From: Isoetes taiwanensis
Lineage: Eukaryota; Streptophyta; Lycopodiopsida; Isoetales; Isoetaceae
NCBI GenBank assembly: GCA_021234155.1
Contig: JAJEKV010000014.1
Span: 11,554,283 to 11,618,282, forward strand
Direction of reading: 5' to 3'
Length of the DNA stretch: 64,000 nucleotides
Each line of letters starts with the position of its first letter. Position 1 is the first letter of the stretch. Below are positions 33,318 to 46,069 of the stretch, one piece after another. Below the pieces are notes generated by a model that was not told the origin of the DNA, made no database searches, and saw nothing but the letters and a program-made list of their open reading frames with translations. Made by a program: the position numbers and the translations under genes.

Positions 33318-35694
33318 TGCTGCCACATTTTGTGGCAGCAAGAGGAAATTGTACAACACAAGAAGAAGACAAGCTGCCAATGCTGATTTTAAGCTGATTA
33401 CACTCTTGAAGGATTATTTTGTTTCAGATCATTGAAGAATTTTTTTGATGAAGACTAAGGAAGGACATTCATGGAAGCTATTTCATTAGATCAAATTAAA
33501 TGGTCACAAGGAGCAAGAAAAAGTCAAGTCATCATATTTGAGCAAACAAGAGAGCAAAGGACACAAACATTTACTTTGAAGACATAAGAAGGTTTTGAAG
33601 ACCCCCAAGAGTTCCATGGTATGTGCAAAATAACTCTAGATCAAGTTCATATTGAGGCAAATTCCTATACCATTATTTCACCCCATACCACCTTCTTTCC
33701 TTGATTTCCAAGTTGGTACATCCTCAATCAACCTTGTTTTCCAATTGACAACATTTTTGTCTAGCCAAAAAGCTTCACTCTCATCTCTTCCATAACTCCA
33801 TACATTCATTTCCATGATAAGCTTCCAAAAGAAAAATGGTCAAGAAATTTGCAAAAGTTGCATAAAGGTGGCATTGTGCCACGTATAACCTTGAAGCCAC
33901 CTCACATCTCCATCATTTCTCATCATCACTTACATCATACTCCCTCCATCCCCAAGTTCAATTCCAAAAAATTGGCTAAAGGGCTTCCATTTTTCAAGTT
34001 GATTATGATTCTATGTAATATTGCCACTTGGGAGTGCCATGTCATTTGCACATCATCCTCCTCATCATCATCATATATGCCATACACGTGTCATCCACAT
34101 CCATAAGTTGAAAAAGTTTTTTGGCTAGACAAAAAATTGAGTCAAGATACATTGCCATGTCATTTGCCTAGTCATCACCATTGCCATGTCATATGCCATC
34201 ACAATTGCCTAGTCATCTTTTTTGCCATATTTCACATCCTATGGTTAAGCTATGCAAAAAATTATTCCTAGCAAAAGATTCCAATTGAGATGGGAGAATA
34301 TGCTAATATCCTTTATCTTGGCCTTTGGATTATTGCCTTGAGATTCGTGCCTTTCTATAAAAAATTAAAAAAATTTTCCTATTCTACCCCACCTAGCATT
34401 TTCTACCTCCCCCCCTGCCAGCTCATCCACCAATCCACACCCTCCACGTGGCACCATGGGGCATGGGGGCCGGGCACGGGCCGGTTCCCCCTTCATAATG
34501 GCACGTTTATTCGGAAGAAATTGCGGTAAAATTCCTTTTATACACTAGTCTGCTTTTCTAAACATGCCTGTGGGATATTTGGACTATTTTTCAAGAACCC
34601 TAATTTTCGATGAAGGCCAAGATCCGGAAAATTGGTTGGAATTACAGCTTAATCATAGCTCGCACCCTCCATTCACCTACACGCATCCATACCGACTCAT
34701 AAACAAAACAAAATTTGAATTTCAAAACGAATTTGCCAAGATTTGAACCTAAACAGGGGCCGTTTAAGATGGATTGAGATCTTGCATTGTTTTCCGGAGG
34801 TTGTATGCGTGAAGAACATCGACTTGAAGCTTTTCCCGAGCGGATTGATCGATTCCTAGCTGCATTTGCTCCTCTAGCCTCCAAATTCGGAAGAATTGCC
34901 GGGCTATTGAGATTATCGACCACTTTTGAGATTATTGACAATTTGATCTGTTTGATTGTTTTTCCCGAGACCATTAGACTCGGGGAAATTGATGTTGATC
35001 TTTTGAATAGCTTCTTGAATGAAAATCGACCTTAGAAAAAAAAATTAGTGTAGTGATTGTTCTTGAGTTTAATCCTTGATTTTTAAAACTAAAAAATAAT
35101 TTAGTTTGAAATTTTTATGCACTATAACTAGAGGGTATTTAAGTGACACACTTGAAAAAACACAAAAAGCCAATTAGATTTCATATTAGGTAAAGTTGCT
35201 CTCGGGTTCTTGCGGTCGGTGATAGGAGATTTTAATCAAATTCTACCCTTTAGGTTGTTAATTTCTGCAATTTTTAAGTTGCCTTCAATCTAGACACCGG
35301 TCGAGGAGATATCTCAAATTTCCAAAACTAAAAAACTTGTTCCATCTTCAATCTGCAAAAAATAGCTTGTTTGTTCTTTGGTATTGACCAATTTTGACCC
35401 AGTCGGAAGTGTGATTTTGAGAACCTTGCTTATCTCAGCTCTATCTAGACTTTTGAACACCGATTCCCACATCATTAAGAAGATCTCTATCAAAAAATCA
35501 ATTGATTTGCTTGATTTGATTTTAAATGGCACAAGTTTATGGTCGGACCATTTTTTTTTTTTTTTGCTTCGGGGAAAGCGGTGATCTTGAAATTTCGGTG
35601 ACTTTTTCGAGGTTTTGGTGATTGAGTGGTTGCCTTAAGCAACACGGAGGTTCTAAACCATTAGGTTGGAGGTTTTGCCAAAAAGCCTTCAACA
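33318..35694 (+). repeat. 5' LTR of element B
   Basis: Starts with a 10-bp foldback (arms TGCTGCCACA and TGTGGCAGCA, 33318-33340). Contains GAAGACCCCCAAGAG then CCATGGTATGTG (about 33596-33626), many TGCCATGTCAT phrases (34150-34220), and near the 3' end GGTTGCCTTAAGCAAC (about 35629-35644) then GGAGGTTCTA, a partial copy of the primer site. Ends CTTCAACA at 35694. Confidence 0.9.
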
Positions 35695-35697
35695 TTT

Positions 35698-35716
35698 TGG
35701 AGGTTCTACCGAGATT
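35698..35716 (+). other. Primer binding site of element B (tRNA-Gln-like)
   Basis: TGGAGGTTCTACCGAGATT differs at one position from the complement of the plant tRNA-Gln 3' end as I remember it (TGGAGGTTCCACCGAGATT). Three bases separate it from the LTR. Confidence 0.7.
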
Positions 35717-35919
35717 ACTATACTTTGAAGAAGAATTAATGGCACCAAGAAGGGAAATGATCATCTTGGCACCCGGAGGCACAAGAAAACCACAGAGGAG
35801 TTCTCATTGCGGCCCCCCAAGGAATCAATGTATTGGGGAACACTTGTCTCCATCAATCTTATGAGCTTAGTGTGCGGTTCACGCACCAACTTTTGATCTA
35901 GCATAAATGCTAATTATTT

Positions 35920-37090
35920 TTGAAGGTTTTTGAGGAATATTACGGGGATTATGGACACAAGAAAGGGCTGCAAGCTCTCGAGAATTCAAGAAATGTTTCA
36001 AGAATGAGGAGGTAAGAGCATGGTTGGATTATGTGACCGCTTTAGGTACTAGAACATGGGAAGATATTGTGCCTAAGTTTCTAACCAGATTTGGGAAATT
36101 GGTTAAGCCAAGAGAATTAGCTCGAGCTACACTCATTCCACATCAAGCATGGTGAGACTATTCATCAATATCTGAGAAAGGTTTAATGCATATTTGTTAA
36201 AATGCCAAACTGAGCATGTCCTCCATCATACTTTGGATTTAGTAGCAGCTTTTATAAATGGATTAAGTGACGGACCTAGGGTGCACAAGAAGATGACCGG
36301 GATGAGGATTCTCGAAGGATTTGACACCATACATAAGGCCTTTACTAAAGCTCTGTAATTAGCGAGATGTTTATTTACGTTTCAACTAAACCTATGATGC
36401 GATTTACTAATGATCCTTTTTCACCAGAATTTGAGCGAGGAATACACAACATCGGTGCCAATCTATCTATGTCTTTGTGCGAATGAGAAGAGAACTACCA
36501 AATTTGAGGAGGCAATTATCCCTACTATGATTCAAAATCGAGTTGCTCAAGAATTTTGAGGCATTGGCTGAAGTGACTAAACAACTTCAAGAGTTGAAGG
36601 CATCCAAACACGAGAAAAGGGTCTTTCCCCATGCATTCATTGTCTAAGGGATAGTCATTCTTGAAGTTTGTTATTATAGGCCTTGCCTTAAGTGTGGTAG
36701 GAGAGGGCATTATGGTAAAGAATGTCCTGTTTGTACTTTTGTAAGGGCATAGGTCATCTTGAAGATAAGTGTAGTGTCAAAGAGTATTTTGCTAGACAAG
36801 AGTTAGCCAAAGCAACGTAAACAAGTGCATCTATCAGATTTGTGCAGGAAATGGAGGATCAAGAAGAGATTTTGGTTTGTACACACTCGAGGAATCTTTG
36901 GAATCCAAAGGCAAAGAAGAAGGAATTTGTAACCAAAGAAGGGAATGCGAAGAGGTAAAGATTTTGAAGGCAATCAGGGTATTATCTCATCCCCTTGCTC
37001 AAAAAGTTGTTCATCAAGATAAGGAGAGGAAAGATGAAATTATTCAGGTAGTACCACCTCCTCCCCAAAAAATTTGCAAAAAAAGATAAA
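35920..37090 (+). pseudogene. Element B gag, broken
   Basis: Pieces: EEYYGDYGHKKGLQALE (about 35930), WEDIVPKFLTRFGKLVKPRE (about 36059-36117), FTNDPFSPEFERGIHNIG (36400), then a zinc knuckle CLKCGRRGHYGKEC (about 36682-36723) with a second Cys/His cluster CKGIGHLEDKC soon after in another frame. A Glu/Lys-rich segment (36877-37089) leads to the protease. Multiple stops and frame changes. Confidence 0.78.
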
Positions 37091-37255
37091 GAAGGAGAAG
37101 ATTTGGAGATTTTGCTAAAAATTCTAAGATAAGCATAGACTTACTAACCTTGCTAAGGATTGCTCCCTCTTCTGAGAAAAAAAGTTGTTGAGTTTAAATG
37201 AGGAAAAAGAGGATATGTTTACTAATCATGTTGGTGAGCTTGTATTATCCCCAGG

Positions 37256-37785
37256 ATGATCTTTGATCCGGGCCTTTTACTTGTGTTGCAAACATTGGTA
37301 AAAAAGGTTCTAACCAAAGTATTATTAGATGGTGGTTCCCCTTTGAATGTGATGCCACATCACATAATGAAATCTTGTGGTTTGGAATGTGATAGGCGAG
37401 CACCTATGGTTTTGAAATCATTCTCTAACACAAAAATTCATCCTATAGGGATAATTAGTAGTGTTTTAGTTGACATTGAGGGTATTATTGTGGTGCTAGT
37501 TTTGTGGTGGTAGCTTTTGAAGGGGTTGATGAGAATAATGATATTTATGATCTACTTTTGGGCAGGAAATGGTTGTCTTGTGGATGCAAGGCCGGTGTGG
37601 TCCAAGGGAGAATGTATTATTTCAGATGGGAAAAAGAAAGTGACTCTCTACAGCGGGTTGGAGAACTGGAGGCCTTAAATTTCTTAGAGATAGACATGCT
37701 ATCCCAAAATCCTTGTGGAGAATATGATTTTGTTCCTACAATTGCAACATGTTCAATAGAAGAGGGTAAGCTAAAAAATAGGTGA
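37256..37785 (+). pseudogene. Element B protease, DGG type
   Basis: VLLDGGSPLNVMP (about 37322-37360) is the active site in the Tat/Athila form, Asp-Gly-Gly instead of Asp-Thr-Gly. The overlapping frame 37504-37785 gives the C-terminal half: YDLLLGRKWLSCGCKAGVVQ. One frame change near 37505 separates them. Confidence 0.82.
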
Positions 37786-37859
37786 ACATGCATACATGTG
37801 GTTTGATGGAGGTATATCAAAAAATTGAATGTTCTTTGCTTCTTACGCAATTATCGAGA

Positions 37860-39260
37860 TAACTCTAACAAGCTTTTGGCTAAAGTTGGCAGAATTTACT
37901 CGGGGATAACATCAAATGTGGCGAGAATCTGAGCTCTATTAGCGAGGCTTACAAGAAGCCAAACATTTGGGAATTAATGAGTTTGGTTATATTTGGAGAT
38001 TCTCAAACTTGTTTGCAAAACGGTATTGGGAGAATATCGGTCAAAGAATCTGGATATGATTTTCTTAAGGGATGAAGTTTTGGGAGAATTATTGGATTTC
38101 AAAAGATGGGAGATACATCATATACCAAGGGAGTTTAATTCAGAGGTGATGCACTTTGCGAAGTGTTCTATTAGAGCATCTAGCTGAAGGTGCCATCAAT
38201 GAGGAAGAATTGGAGAGGAAAGAATTCTGGCCAGTTGTATCCCATATTAGTGATTAATGCTAGTGAGGAAAAAACAGGGCCGAGGGAGTGAAGATAAAAA
38301 GAATAATCGGGGAAAAGGACTCTTTATGTAGGGGATTTATTTCGGGGAAGAGGATGAGAGTAGGGTAAGAGATTTTTTTGAAGAATGGAGTGATGTATTT
38401 GCTTGGGATTATGATGAGCTGAAAGGGGTTGACAAGAAGATTTGTGAATTTGAGATAAAAACAAAGGAAGGAGTTAAGCCAGTAATACAAAAAGCGAGGA
38501 GGATAAATGGATCATTGATGACCTTGATTAGGGAAGAATTGAATAGGATGAAGGATCTTTGGGGTAATAGCGTAAATTATGAATCGAGAATGGTTATCTT
38601 GTATAGTACCTGTTGAGAAAAAGAATAAGACAATTAGGATATGCATTGATTATAGGGAGCTCAACAAAGCCACAATTAAGGACTGTTATCCTCTACCTTT
38701 TTTAGAGGAAGTGCTATATGCGAAGAAAGGTGTAAGGAAATGTTTTCATTCTTGGATGGTTTTCAGGTTTCAATCAAATTAGCATAAAGGAGGAGGATCA
38801 ACCAAAGACCCGCTTATCATTACACCTTTGGGGTAATTTTGCAATGAAAAAAATGCCTTTTGGACTAATGAATGCTCCCCGCCACTTTTTCGAGAGCTAT
38901 GGACACTATTTTCAAGGAGATGCATCCAATTACTTCGTGGTGTTTTGGATGATTTGTGTTTAGGCACATTTATCGAGATCATTTCAGTTTGCTAACAAAA
39001 ATATGTTCATTATGCGAGGGGAAGTGGAGTGAGCCTAAATCCTAAGAAATGTGTTTTCTTACATTCTAAAGGGGATCTTCTTGGACATGAGATATCAACT
39101 CAAGGGATCCGTGTGGCTGCAGGAAATTGGAAGCCTTGAAGAAGTTGACACCACCGTAAAACCCTCAAAAAGGTTAAAAGGTTTTATGGGGATGACAAGT
39201 TTTCTTAGGATATATGTGCCTCACTTATCACACATTATTTGTCCTATAAAAGGTTGACGG
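37860..39260 (+). pseudogene. Element B reverse transcriptase, broken
   Basis: Recognised in scattered frames: VFAWDYDELKGVDKKICEFE (38395), KPVIQKARRIN (38478), ICIDYRELNKATIKDCYPLP (38638-38698), a FSFLDGF-like block (about 38744), ISIKEEDQPKTR (about 38780), KKMPFGLMNAP (38848), a VLDDLCL catalytic box (about 38940-38960), then LNPKKCVF and LGHEIS-type thumb motifs (about 39036-39085). More than six frame changes. Confidence 0.8.
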
Positions 39261-39299
39261 GGTTGGTAAATACTCCAAGGAAGAGAGTAAGTATATTTT

Positions 39300-39620
39300 T
39301 TATAAAATGGGATGATGTTTGCCGAGAGCTTTTGAGGAAATTATAGAAACCCTTTGCAATCCTACTATTTTTAAAACCTCCCGATCTTACAAAAACTTTC
39401 ACTGCATATATAAGTGTGACCAAGAGAGCCATAGGTATAGCCCTGCTACAGGAACATGGAATTATAGCCTTTTCAAGCAAAATCTGGTCTGACACAGAAC
39501 TTAGATATCAAAGATTAGAAAAAAGTGCTGCTGCACTAATGTTCTTATTGGAAAAGCATGGACACTTCATCGCTTAATGGTCATACCTGTGTTTTCATGA
39601 AGCAAAACCCATTGACACTA
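39300..39620 (+). pseudogene. Element B RNase H, broken
   Basis: FLKPPDLTKTFTAYISVTKR (about 39369-39428), then ALLQEHGIIAFSSKIW (39441) and YQRLEKSAAALMFL (39507) are the RNase H start and its Leu-rich helix. The first catalytic Asp of the usual D-x-S motif is not visible (Tyr-Ile-Ser here). Confidence 0.72.
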
Positions 39621-39799
39621 TTGTTTGCAAAAAATTTACCAAAGGCAAAGTTATGCGATGGGCTTGTAAAGGTACAAAATTATGATATTGACATTAAAGT
39701 AATTAAAGTTCTTGAAGATCCTAGTGCTTATTTGCCTAATATGATGTTTAAGTATGAAGATCAAGAAGGTTTGAATGAGGAAAATACAACTAACATAGT

Positions 39800-41050
39800 A
39801 GCTTTTGGCAGTGAGATGATTGATTGGCAGGTTGACATTAAGAATTTTTTGGAGCATGCTGAGATACCAAAAGATCTGAATAGCAGCCAGCTGAGGAGGT
39901 TCAAGGAAAAGTGTAAAACTTTTAGGCTCATTGAAGGTGTGCTATGCAAGGTGGATAAAGAAGGGGTCTTTGCTTTCGGGTGTGTTGACAAGGGTGAGGC
40001 TGAATTAATCATAGAGGCATGCCATGAAGGCATTTGTGGAGGCCATTATCTTTGTAGATACCACAAACAAAGAAGATCATGAGGTCAGGGTATTTTTGGC
40101 CAACCTTGTTTAAAGATTGTTATAATAAAATTAAAAGTTGTCATAAGTGCCAGATTTTTGGAAAAAGAATATTGCAGCCAGCACCACTTACTGCCATTGT
40201 ATCACTGGACCATTCCAAGTTTGGGGTTTTGGATTTTATAGGACCCTTAGATCCCCCTTCATCTCGCTCAACATCAATATATCTTGGTTGCAACAGATTA
40301 CTTCACTAAATGGGCGTAAGCACTTTGTACCTCTTAGGGAAGCAAATGCTTTTACAAGCGCTAGGTTCCCGTGATGAAAATATTTGCAGCGAGGTTTGGG
40401 ATACCTTTAAAAATTATATCCGGCGGAGGAACTCGGTTTGTAAATCAAGTTATTGCTACACTCCTAGAGATCCTTAAGGTTAAGCATGTAAAGAGTTCAA
40501 GCCTACTATCCCGCGGGAAATGGCCAAGAGAATCAACAAACAAGGTTCTTAAGTCCATATTGCAAAAAGCATTAGTTTGTCAAAAGAGATTGGCATGAAA
40601 AACTTTATGATGCATTGTGGGCTTATAGAACTACTGATAAAAATTCTACCAATCATACTCCATTTAGCTTGGTTTATGGTGTGGAATCGGTGGTTCCTAT
40701 AGAGCTCGAAAGTTACCTTCATTAAGGTTGGCTCATAGAATCAATCTGGAAATGGAAGAAGCTGTGAGGGAAAGGTGTGTAAGGCTGATGCAATTGGATG
40801 AGCACCTGGATATGAAGCGTAAAATGTCGTTATGATTAAAAAGGCCAAGGATGTTGCAGCCTTTTTAAAGCTGCTCACAAGCTCCAAGGAATATTCAAGG
40901 AAGGGAATTGGTTTTGAAATGGAATAAAGCAAGGGAGAAGGTTGCAAGCAAATTTGAGAATTTATGGGAGGGTCCTTTTGAAGTTATAGGTGTAGCGAGG
41001 GACGAGATTCATCTTTGGTTAAGATGCGTGGGAAGATAACTATAAGCCGC
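39800..41050 (+). pseudogene. Element B integrase, broken
   Basis: HHCC finger: ACHEGICGGHYLCRYH (40017-40064), then SCHKCQIFGKRILQPAPLT (40137). DDE core: FGVLDFIGPLDPP (first Asp, about 40220-40258), TDYFTKWA (about 40297), IISGGGTRFVNQVI (40415, Gly where the second catalytic Asp would be expected), and RESTNKVLKSI (Glu, about 40527). Weak C-terminal similarity continues to about 41050 (WEGPFEVIG near 40968). Frameshifted in at least five places. Confidence 0.82.
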
Positions 41051-41471
41051 CAAATCCTATCAACATTCTACATTTGAAGAGGTATTGGCAACAACATGTT
41101 GCCCTATGTTTGTTTGCATAATCGAAGATGCATCCTTAACTTAAATTAGGATTTAAGTGTGTTTAGACATAAATTCAACTTTGAGAAAAAAATTATAAAA
41201 GATAAAAACATCAAAAACATCAAAAACATTTTGTTCTATGTTGTTTGTGATTGATTAAGTATTATTCTGACTTTGTTCTTTGCTTAAAATATCATGTGTA
41301 GCTTTTAACGTGGTTTAGCGATCGGGGATGTTGTCTTCAAGAGGTTGAATATTTTCCATGCAAGGTTCACCGGTCGACCATCATTCATCTCGTGCATTAG
41401 TGATCCCGCCAAAGATCCGAGCCTTATTCCTTACCTTCACTTCATGATCATGTCCTTCTAGCAAGCTCGCC
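41051..41471 (+). other. Element B 3' spacer
   Basis: AT-rich noncoding stretch between the integrase end and the tandem repeats, with short ATCAAAAACAT repeats near 41210. Confidence 0.5.
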
Positions 41472-41950
41472 AAATCAACATCCACACAAGCGGGCTTGCA
41501 AATGCTAATCATCTTTATTTGTCATGCGTGTGCATCGGGGCCATTATTCATCTACGCACATTTGTGGTCCTACCTAGCATCAAGCCTTATCATATACTCT
41601 TCTTTTCATATTCCTATTCCTTTAGCAAGCACCGCCAAATCAACATCCCACCAAGCGGGCTTGCAAATGCTAATCATCTTTATTTGTCATCGCGGGTGCA
41701 CCGGGTTGGCCATCATTCATCCGCACATTTGTGGTCCTACCTAGCATCAAGCCTTATCATATACTCTTCTTTTCATATTCCTATTCCTTTAGCAAGCAAC
41801 GCCAAATCAACATCCCACCAAGCGGGCTTGCAAATCTTTGAACATTTTTATTTCCATGCGGTGCACCACCATTGTCATACTTCCATCCGCTCACTTGTTG
41901 GCCTATTTATTCCATATGGCTTCCTCCTTGCCACATTCATTTCCCTCAAG
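41472..41950 (+). repeat. 164-bp tandem repeats before the 3' LTR of element B
   Basis: Units start CAAATCAACATCC at about 41473, 41636 and 41801, so the period is about 163-165 bp. The third copy is partial and diverges after about 45 bases. Each contains a GCGGGCTTGCAAATGCTAAT phrase. Variable tandem repeats in the 3' UTR are known for Tat/Ogre-type elements and can seed satellite DNA. Confidence 0.85.
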
Positions 41951-42051
41951 TGCCTAGTTCAACTTCCCATCAAGGCAAACTTCTCAACTTCCGAAGTTGT
42001 GAGGTTGAAGTATGGGGAATTTGCGAACCGATTTCCTCTTTCTTTTTAGCA

Positions 42052-44440
42052 TGATCTTTGCCACATTTTGTGGCAAGAAGAGGAAATTGTACAACACAAG
42101 AAGAAGACAAGCTGCCAATGCCGATTTTAAGCTGATTACACTCTTGAAGGATTATTTTGTTTGAGATCATTGAAGAATTTTTTTTTGATGAAGACTAAGG
42201 AAGGACATTCATGGAAGCTATTTCATTAGATCAAATTAAATGGTCACAAGGAGCAAGAAAAAAGTCAAGTCATCATATTTGAGCAAACAAGAGAGCAAAG
42301 GACACAAACATTTACTTTGAAGACATAAGAAGGTTTTGAAGACCCCCAAGAGTTCCATGGTATGTGCAAAATAACTCTAGATCAAGTTCATATTGAGGCA
42401 AATTCCTATACCATTATTTCACCCCATACCACCTTCTTTCCTTGATTTCCAAGTTGGTACATCCTCAATCAACCTTGTTTTCCAATTGACAACATTTTTG
42501 TCTAGCCAAAAAAGCTTCACTCTCATCTCTTCCATAACTCCATACATTCATTTCCATGATAAGCTTCCAAAAAGAAAAATGGTCAAGAAATTTGCAAAAG
42601 TTACGCATAAAGGTGGCATTGTGCCGCGTATAACCTTGAAGCCACCTCACATCTCCATCATTTCTCATCATCACTTACATCATACTCCCTCCATCCCCAA
42701 GTTCAAAAATTAAAAAATTGGCTAAAAGGGCTTCCATTTTTCAAGTTGATTATGATTCTATGTAATATTGCCACTTGGGAGTGCCATGTCATTTGCACAT
42801 CATCCTCCTCATCATCATATATGCCATACACGTGTCATCCACATCCATAAGTTGAAAAAGTTTTGGCTAGACAAAAAATTGAGTCAAGATACATTGCCAT
42901 GTCATTTGCCTAGTCATCACCATTGCCATGTCATATGCCATCACAATTGCCTAGTCATCTTTTTTGCCATATTTCACATCCTATGGTTAAGCTATGCAAA
43001 AATTATTCCTAGCAAAAGATTCCAATTGAGATGGGAGAATATGCTAATATCCTTTATCTTGGCCTTTGGATTATTGCCTTGAGATTCGGCCTTTCTATAA
43101 AAAAATTAAAAAAATTTTCCTATTCTACCCCACCTAGCATTTTCTACCTCCCCCCCCGACTCATCCACCAATCCACACCCTCCACGTGGCACCATGGGGC
43201 ATGGGGGGCGAGACGCAGGCCGGTCCCCCTTCATAATGGCACGTTTATTCGGAAGAAATTGCGGTAAAATTCCTTTTATACACTAGTGCGCTTTTTTCTA
43301 AACATGCACGTGGGATATTTGGACTATTTTTCAAGAACCCTAATTTTTCGATGAAGGCCAAGATCCGGAAAATTGGTTGGAATTACCGCTTAATCATAGC
43401 TCTGCACCCTCCATTCACCTACACGCATCCATACCGACTCATAAACAAACAAAAATTTGAATTTCAAACACGAATTTGCCAAGATTTGAACCGAAACAGG
43501 GCGCGTTTAAGATGGATTGAGATCTTGCATTGTTTTAAGGGGGTTGTATGCGTGAAGAACGCCGACTTGAAGCTTTTCCCGAGGCGGATTGGTGATTCCT
43601 AGCTGCATTTGCTCCTCTAGCCTCCAACCGGAAGAATTGGCGGGCTATTGAGATTATCGACCACTTTTGAGATTATTGACAATTTGATCTGTTTGATTGT
43701 TTTTCCGAGACCATTAGACTCGGTGGAAATTGATGTTGATCTTTTTGAATAGCTTCTTGAATGAAAATCAACCTTAGAAAAAAAAAAATTTAATTGTAGT
43801 GATTGTTCTTGAGTTTAATCCTTGATTTTCGAGAAAACTAAAAAATAATTTAGTTTGAAATTTTTTATGCACTATAACTAGAGGGTATTTAAACGACACA
43901 CTTGAAAAACACAAAAAGCCAATTAGATTTCATATTAGGTAAAGTTGCTCTCGGGTTCTTGACGGGTCGACCGATAGGAGATTTTAATCAAATTCTACCC
44001 TTTAGGTTGTTAATTTCCTGCAATTTTTAAGTTGCCTTCAATCTAGACACCGATAGAGATATCTCAAATTTCCAAAACTAAAAACTTGTTCCATCTTCAA
44101 TGCAAAAAAAAAAATAGTCATTCTTTGGTATTGACCAATTTTGACCCGGTCGAAGTGTGATTTTGAGAACCTTGCTTATCTCAGCTCTATCTAGACTTTT
44201 GAACACCTGATTCCCACATCTCGTTAAGAAGATCTCTATCAAAAATCAATTGATTTGCTTTGATTTGATTTTAAATGGCACAAGTTTATGGTCGGACCAT
44301 TTTTTTTTTCGTGGAAAGCAATACCGATCTTGAAATTTCAAAGGACTTTTCCGGGTTTTGGTGATTCGTAGTGGTTGCCTTAAGCAACCCTGGAGGTTCT
44401 AAACCATTAGGTTGGAGGTTTTGCCAAAAAGCCTTCAACA
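42052..44440 (+). repeat. 3' LTR of element B
   Basis: Aligns with 33318-35694 throughout. Its first bases differ (TGATCTTTGCCACATTTTG), so the foldback arm is damaged. It ends CTTCAACA at 44440, directly before the GAGG target copy. Substitutions and many 1-4 base indels separate the two LTRs. Confidence 0.88.
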
Positions 44441-44880
44441 GAGGGGAGAGTTATTGCATATGATTCAAAGAAGATGAACGACACGAAAACGTGATACCCT
44501 ACCCATGATCGGGAGTTGTTAGCAGCTTGTCCGTGCTGCGATTTGGAGACACTACCTCCTTGGTCAAGATTTCAGCCGGATACGATCATCAAAGTCTCTA
44601 CTTATCCACCCAGCCCAATCTCAACCTTCGCCGAGAAGATGGATGGAATTTTTGGAAGAGTATGATTTCGAGATTATGTATAAGCCTGGGAAGCACAATG
44701 TGGTTGCGGATGCGTTGTCACGCCATCCTTTGGTAACCCGAACCCATTGTAACGCAATTTCCACACTCACTAGTGAGTTTGGGAAACAAATAGAGCAGAC
44801 CTTGGCCACGCATCCCGAAGTTCGTGATATTTGGGTTAGCTTGAATAAGGAAGCACGCATGATAAAGAACGCTTAAGCTT
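44441..44880 (+). pseudogene. Element A RNase H, right part
   Basis: Resumes after element B: GRVIAYDSKKMND, YPTHDRELLA, then IWRHYLLGQDFS in another frame, YLSTQPNLNLR, FLEEYDFEIMYKPGKHNVVA and DALSRHPLVTR (44643-44730). These are the end of RNase H and the tether that leads to integrase. At least three frame changes within 200 bases. Confidence 0.88.
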
Positions 44881-46030
44881 TCTCGTCAGATAAGAAGGAG
44901 GGCAACTTGTTATATTACAAGGATAAGTTGTGTGTACCTGAGACTTCAGGAGTGCGTAAGCTAATTCTCCATGACACGCACAACAGCCCTATAGCTGGAC
45001 ATGCAGGGTTTATGAAGACCTAATTTTAAGATCCGCCTCCGCTTATTTTTGGCCTTCATGAAGAAGGATATTGCTAGATACATTAAGCAAAGTGTCGTGT
45101 GTGTCAACAAACCAAGGCCGAAAGCAATTAAGAGTTCCGTGAGAGTTGCAACCTCCGGATGTGCCCAATGCAAAGTGGGAAGTGATAAACCATGGATTTC
45201 ATTGTGGGCCTTCCACGTGCTCTCGTGGATATGATGCATTGATGGTGGTGGTCGACAAATTGTCGAAAATGGCTCATTTCTTGCCATGTCGCATGACCAC
45301 CGACACCGCTTTGACAATTTGCCCCGCTATTTGCAAAAGGAGATTTTCAGGTTGCACGGAATGCCAAGAGTTATTGTATCCGACATGGATCCCAAATTTG
45401 TAAGTGCATTCGAAAGATTTCTTCGCCACCATCCGCACCAAGCTTGCTATGAGTACAAAGATATCATCCTCGACGGATGGTCGCATTTAACGCACCAATC
45501 GTGATTATCGAAGATATGCTACGGTTATGTGTGGAGTAAGCAATCCCAATGGGTGACTATATTTATCCGCCGAATTTGCCTATAACAAAGATGAAGCGTG
45601 AGTCTTCCGAATGTCTCCCTTTATGATAAATTATGGTTATCAATGTCTTACTCCGACACATGGCACAACCCCTCGTTTCTAAAGTGGAGGTTTCTCAACA
45701 ACTCCTCTTGGAAATGCAAGCTTTTGGTTGAAGAAGTTCGTGGTTACTTGCTACGCACGCAGCCGTCGGAAGAGTGTAGCGGATAAGCACGTAACCCCAC
45801 GAGTCTTCCGTGGGTAATCGACCGCTTAAGATTAAAGTGAAACAAGCCAAGCTCAAGATTGGTAATCGCAAGAAGTTGGCACCCAGATGGGCTGGGCCGC
45901 TCAAGATCACCGAACGTGTTGGAGAACAAAGCATATCGCTTGGATTTACCACCCCGCTTGAAGATCCACAAGGTCTTTCACGTGAGTCTTCCTCAAACAA
46001 CACACCCCTGATCCGCAGGGAGGTTTTGGA
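44881..46030 (+). pseudogene. Element A integrase, broken
   Basis: HHCC finger area: YYKDKLCVPETSGVRKLILH (44914) and KKDIARYIKQ with a displaced CxxC. DDE core: GYDALMVVVDKLSKMAHFLP (45228-45288), MPRVIVSDMDPKFVSAF (45360-45410, second Asp). The Glu motif is not clear. GPY/F module: KLAPRWAGPLKITERVG (45873-45922) and VFHVSL-type string near 45975 in another frame. Confidence 0.85.
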
Positions 46031-46069
46031 TACCCCAACCCTCCTAGAAATGACGTAAGAGCACTGAGT

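Larger units (their letters stand above)
33318..44440 (+). mobile_element. Element B: Tat-like Ty3/gypsy, full-length, nested in A
   Basis: LTRs of about 2.38 kb at 33318-35694 and about 42052-44440, tRNA-Gln-like primer site at 35698, gag with a CCHC knuckle, DGG-type protease, RT, RNase H, integrase, then a 164-bp tandem repeat region before the 3' LTR. Target copies GAGG lie at 33314-33317 and 44441-44444; only four bases match. The protein order and DGG protease place it in the Tat/Athila branch. It shares LTR termini, primer site and gag start with element C. Pol is full of small indels. Confidence 0.9.

Noticed and set aside
41496-42054. Overlapping open frames of 176 and 82 residues before the B 3' LTR
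   Set aside because: They arise from the 164-bp tandem repeat and contain no domain.
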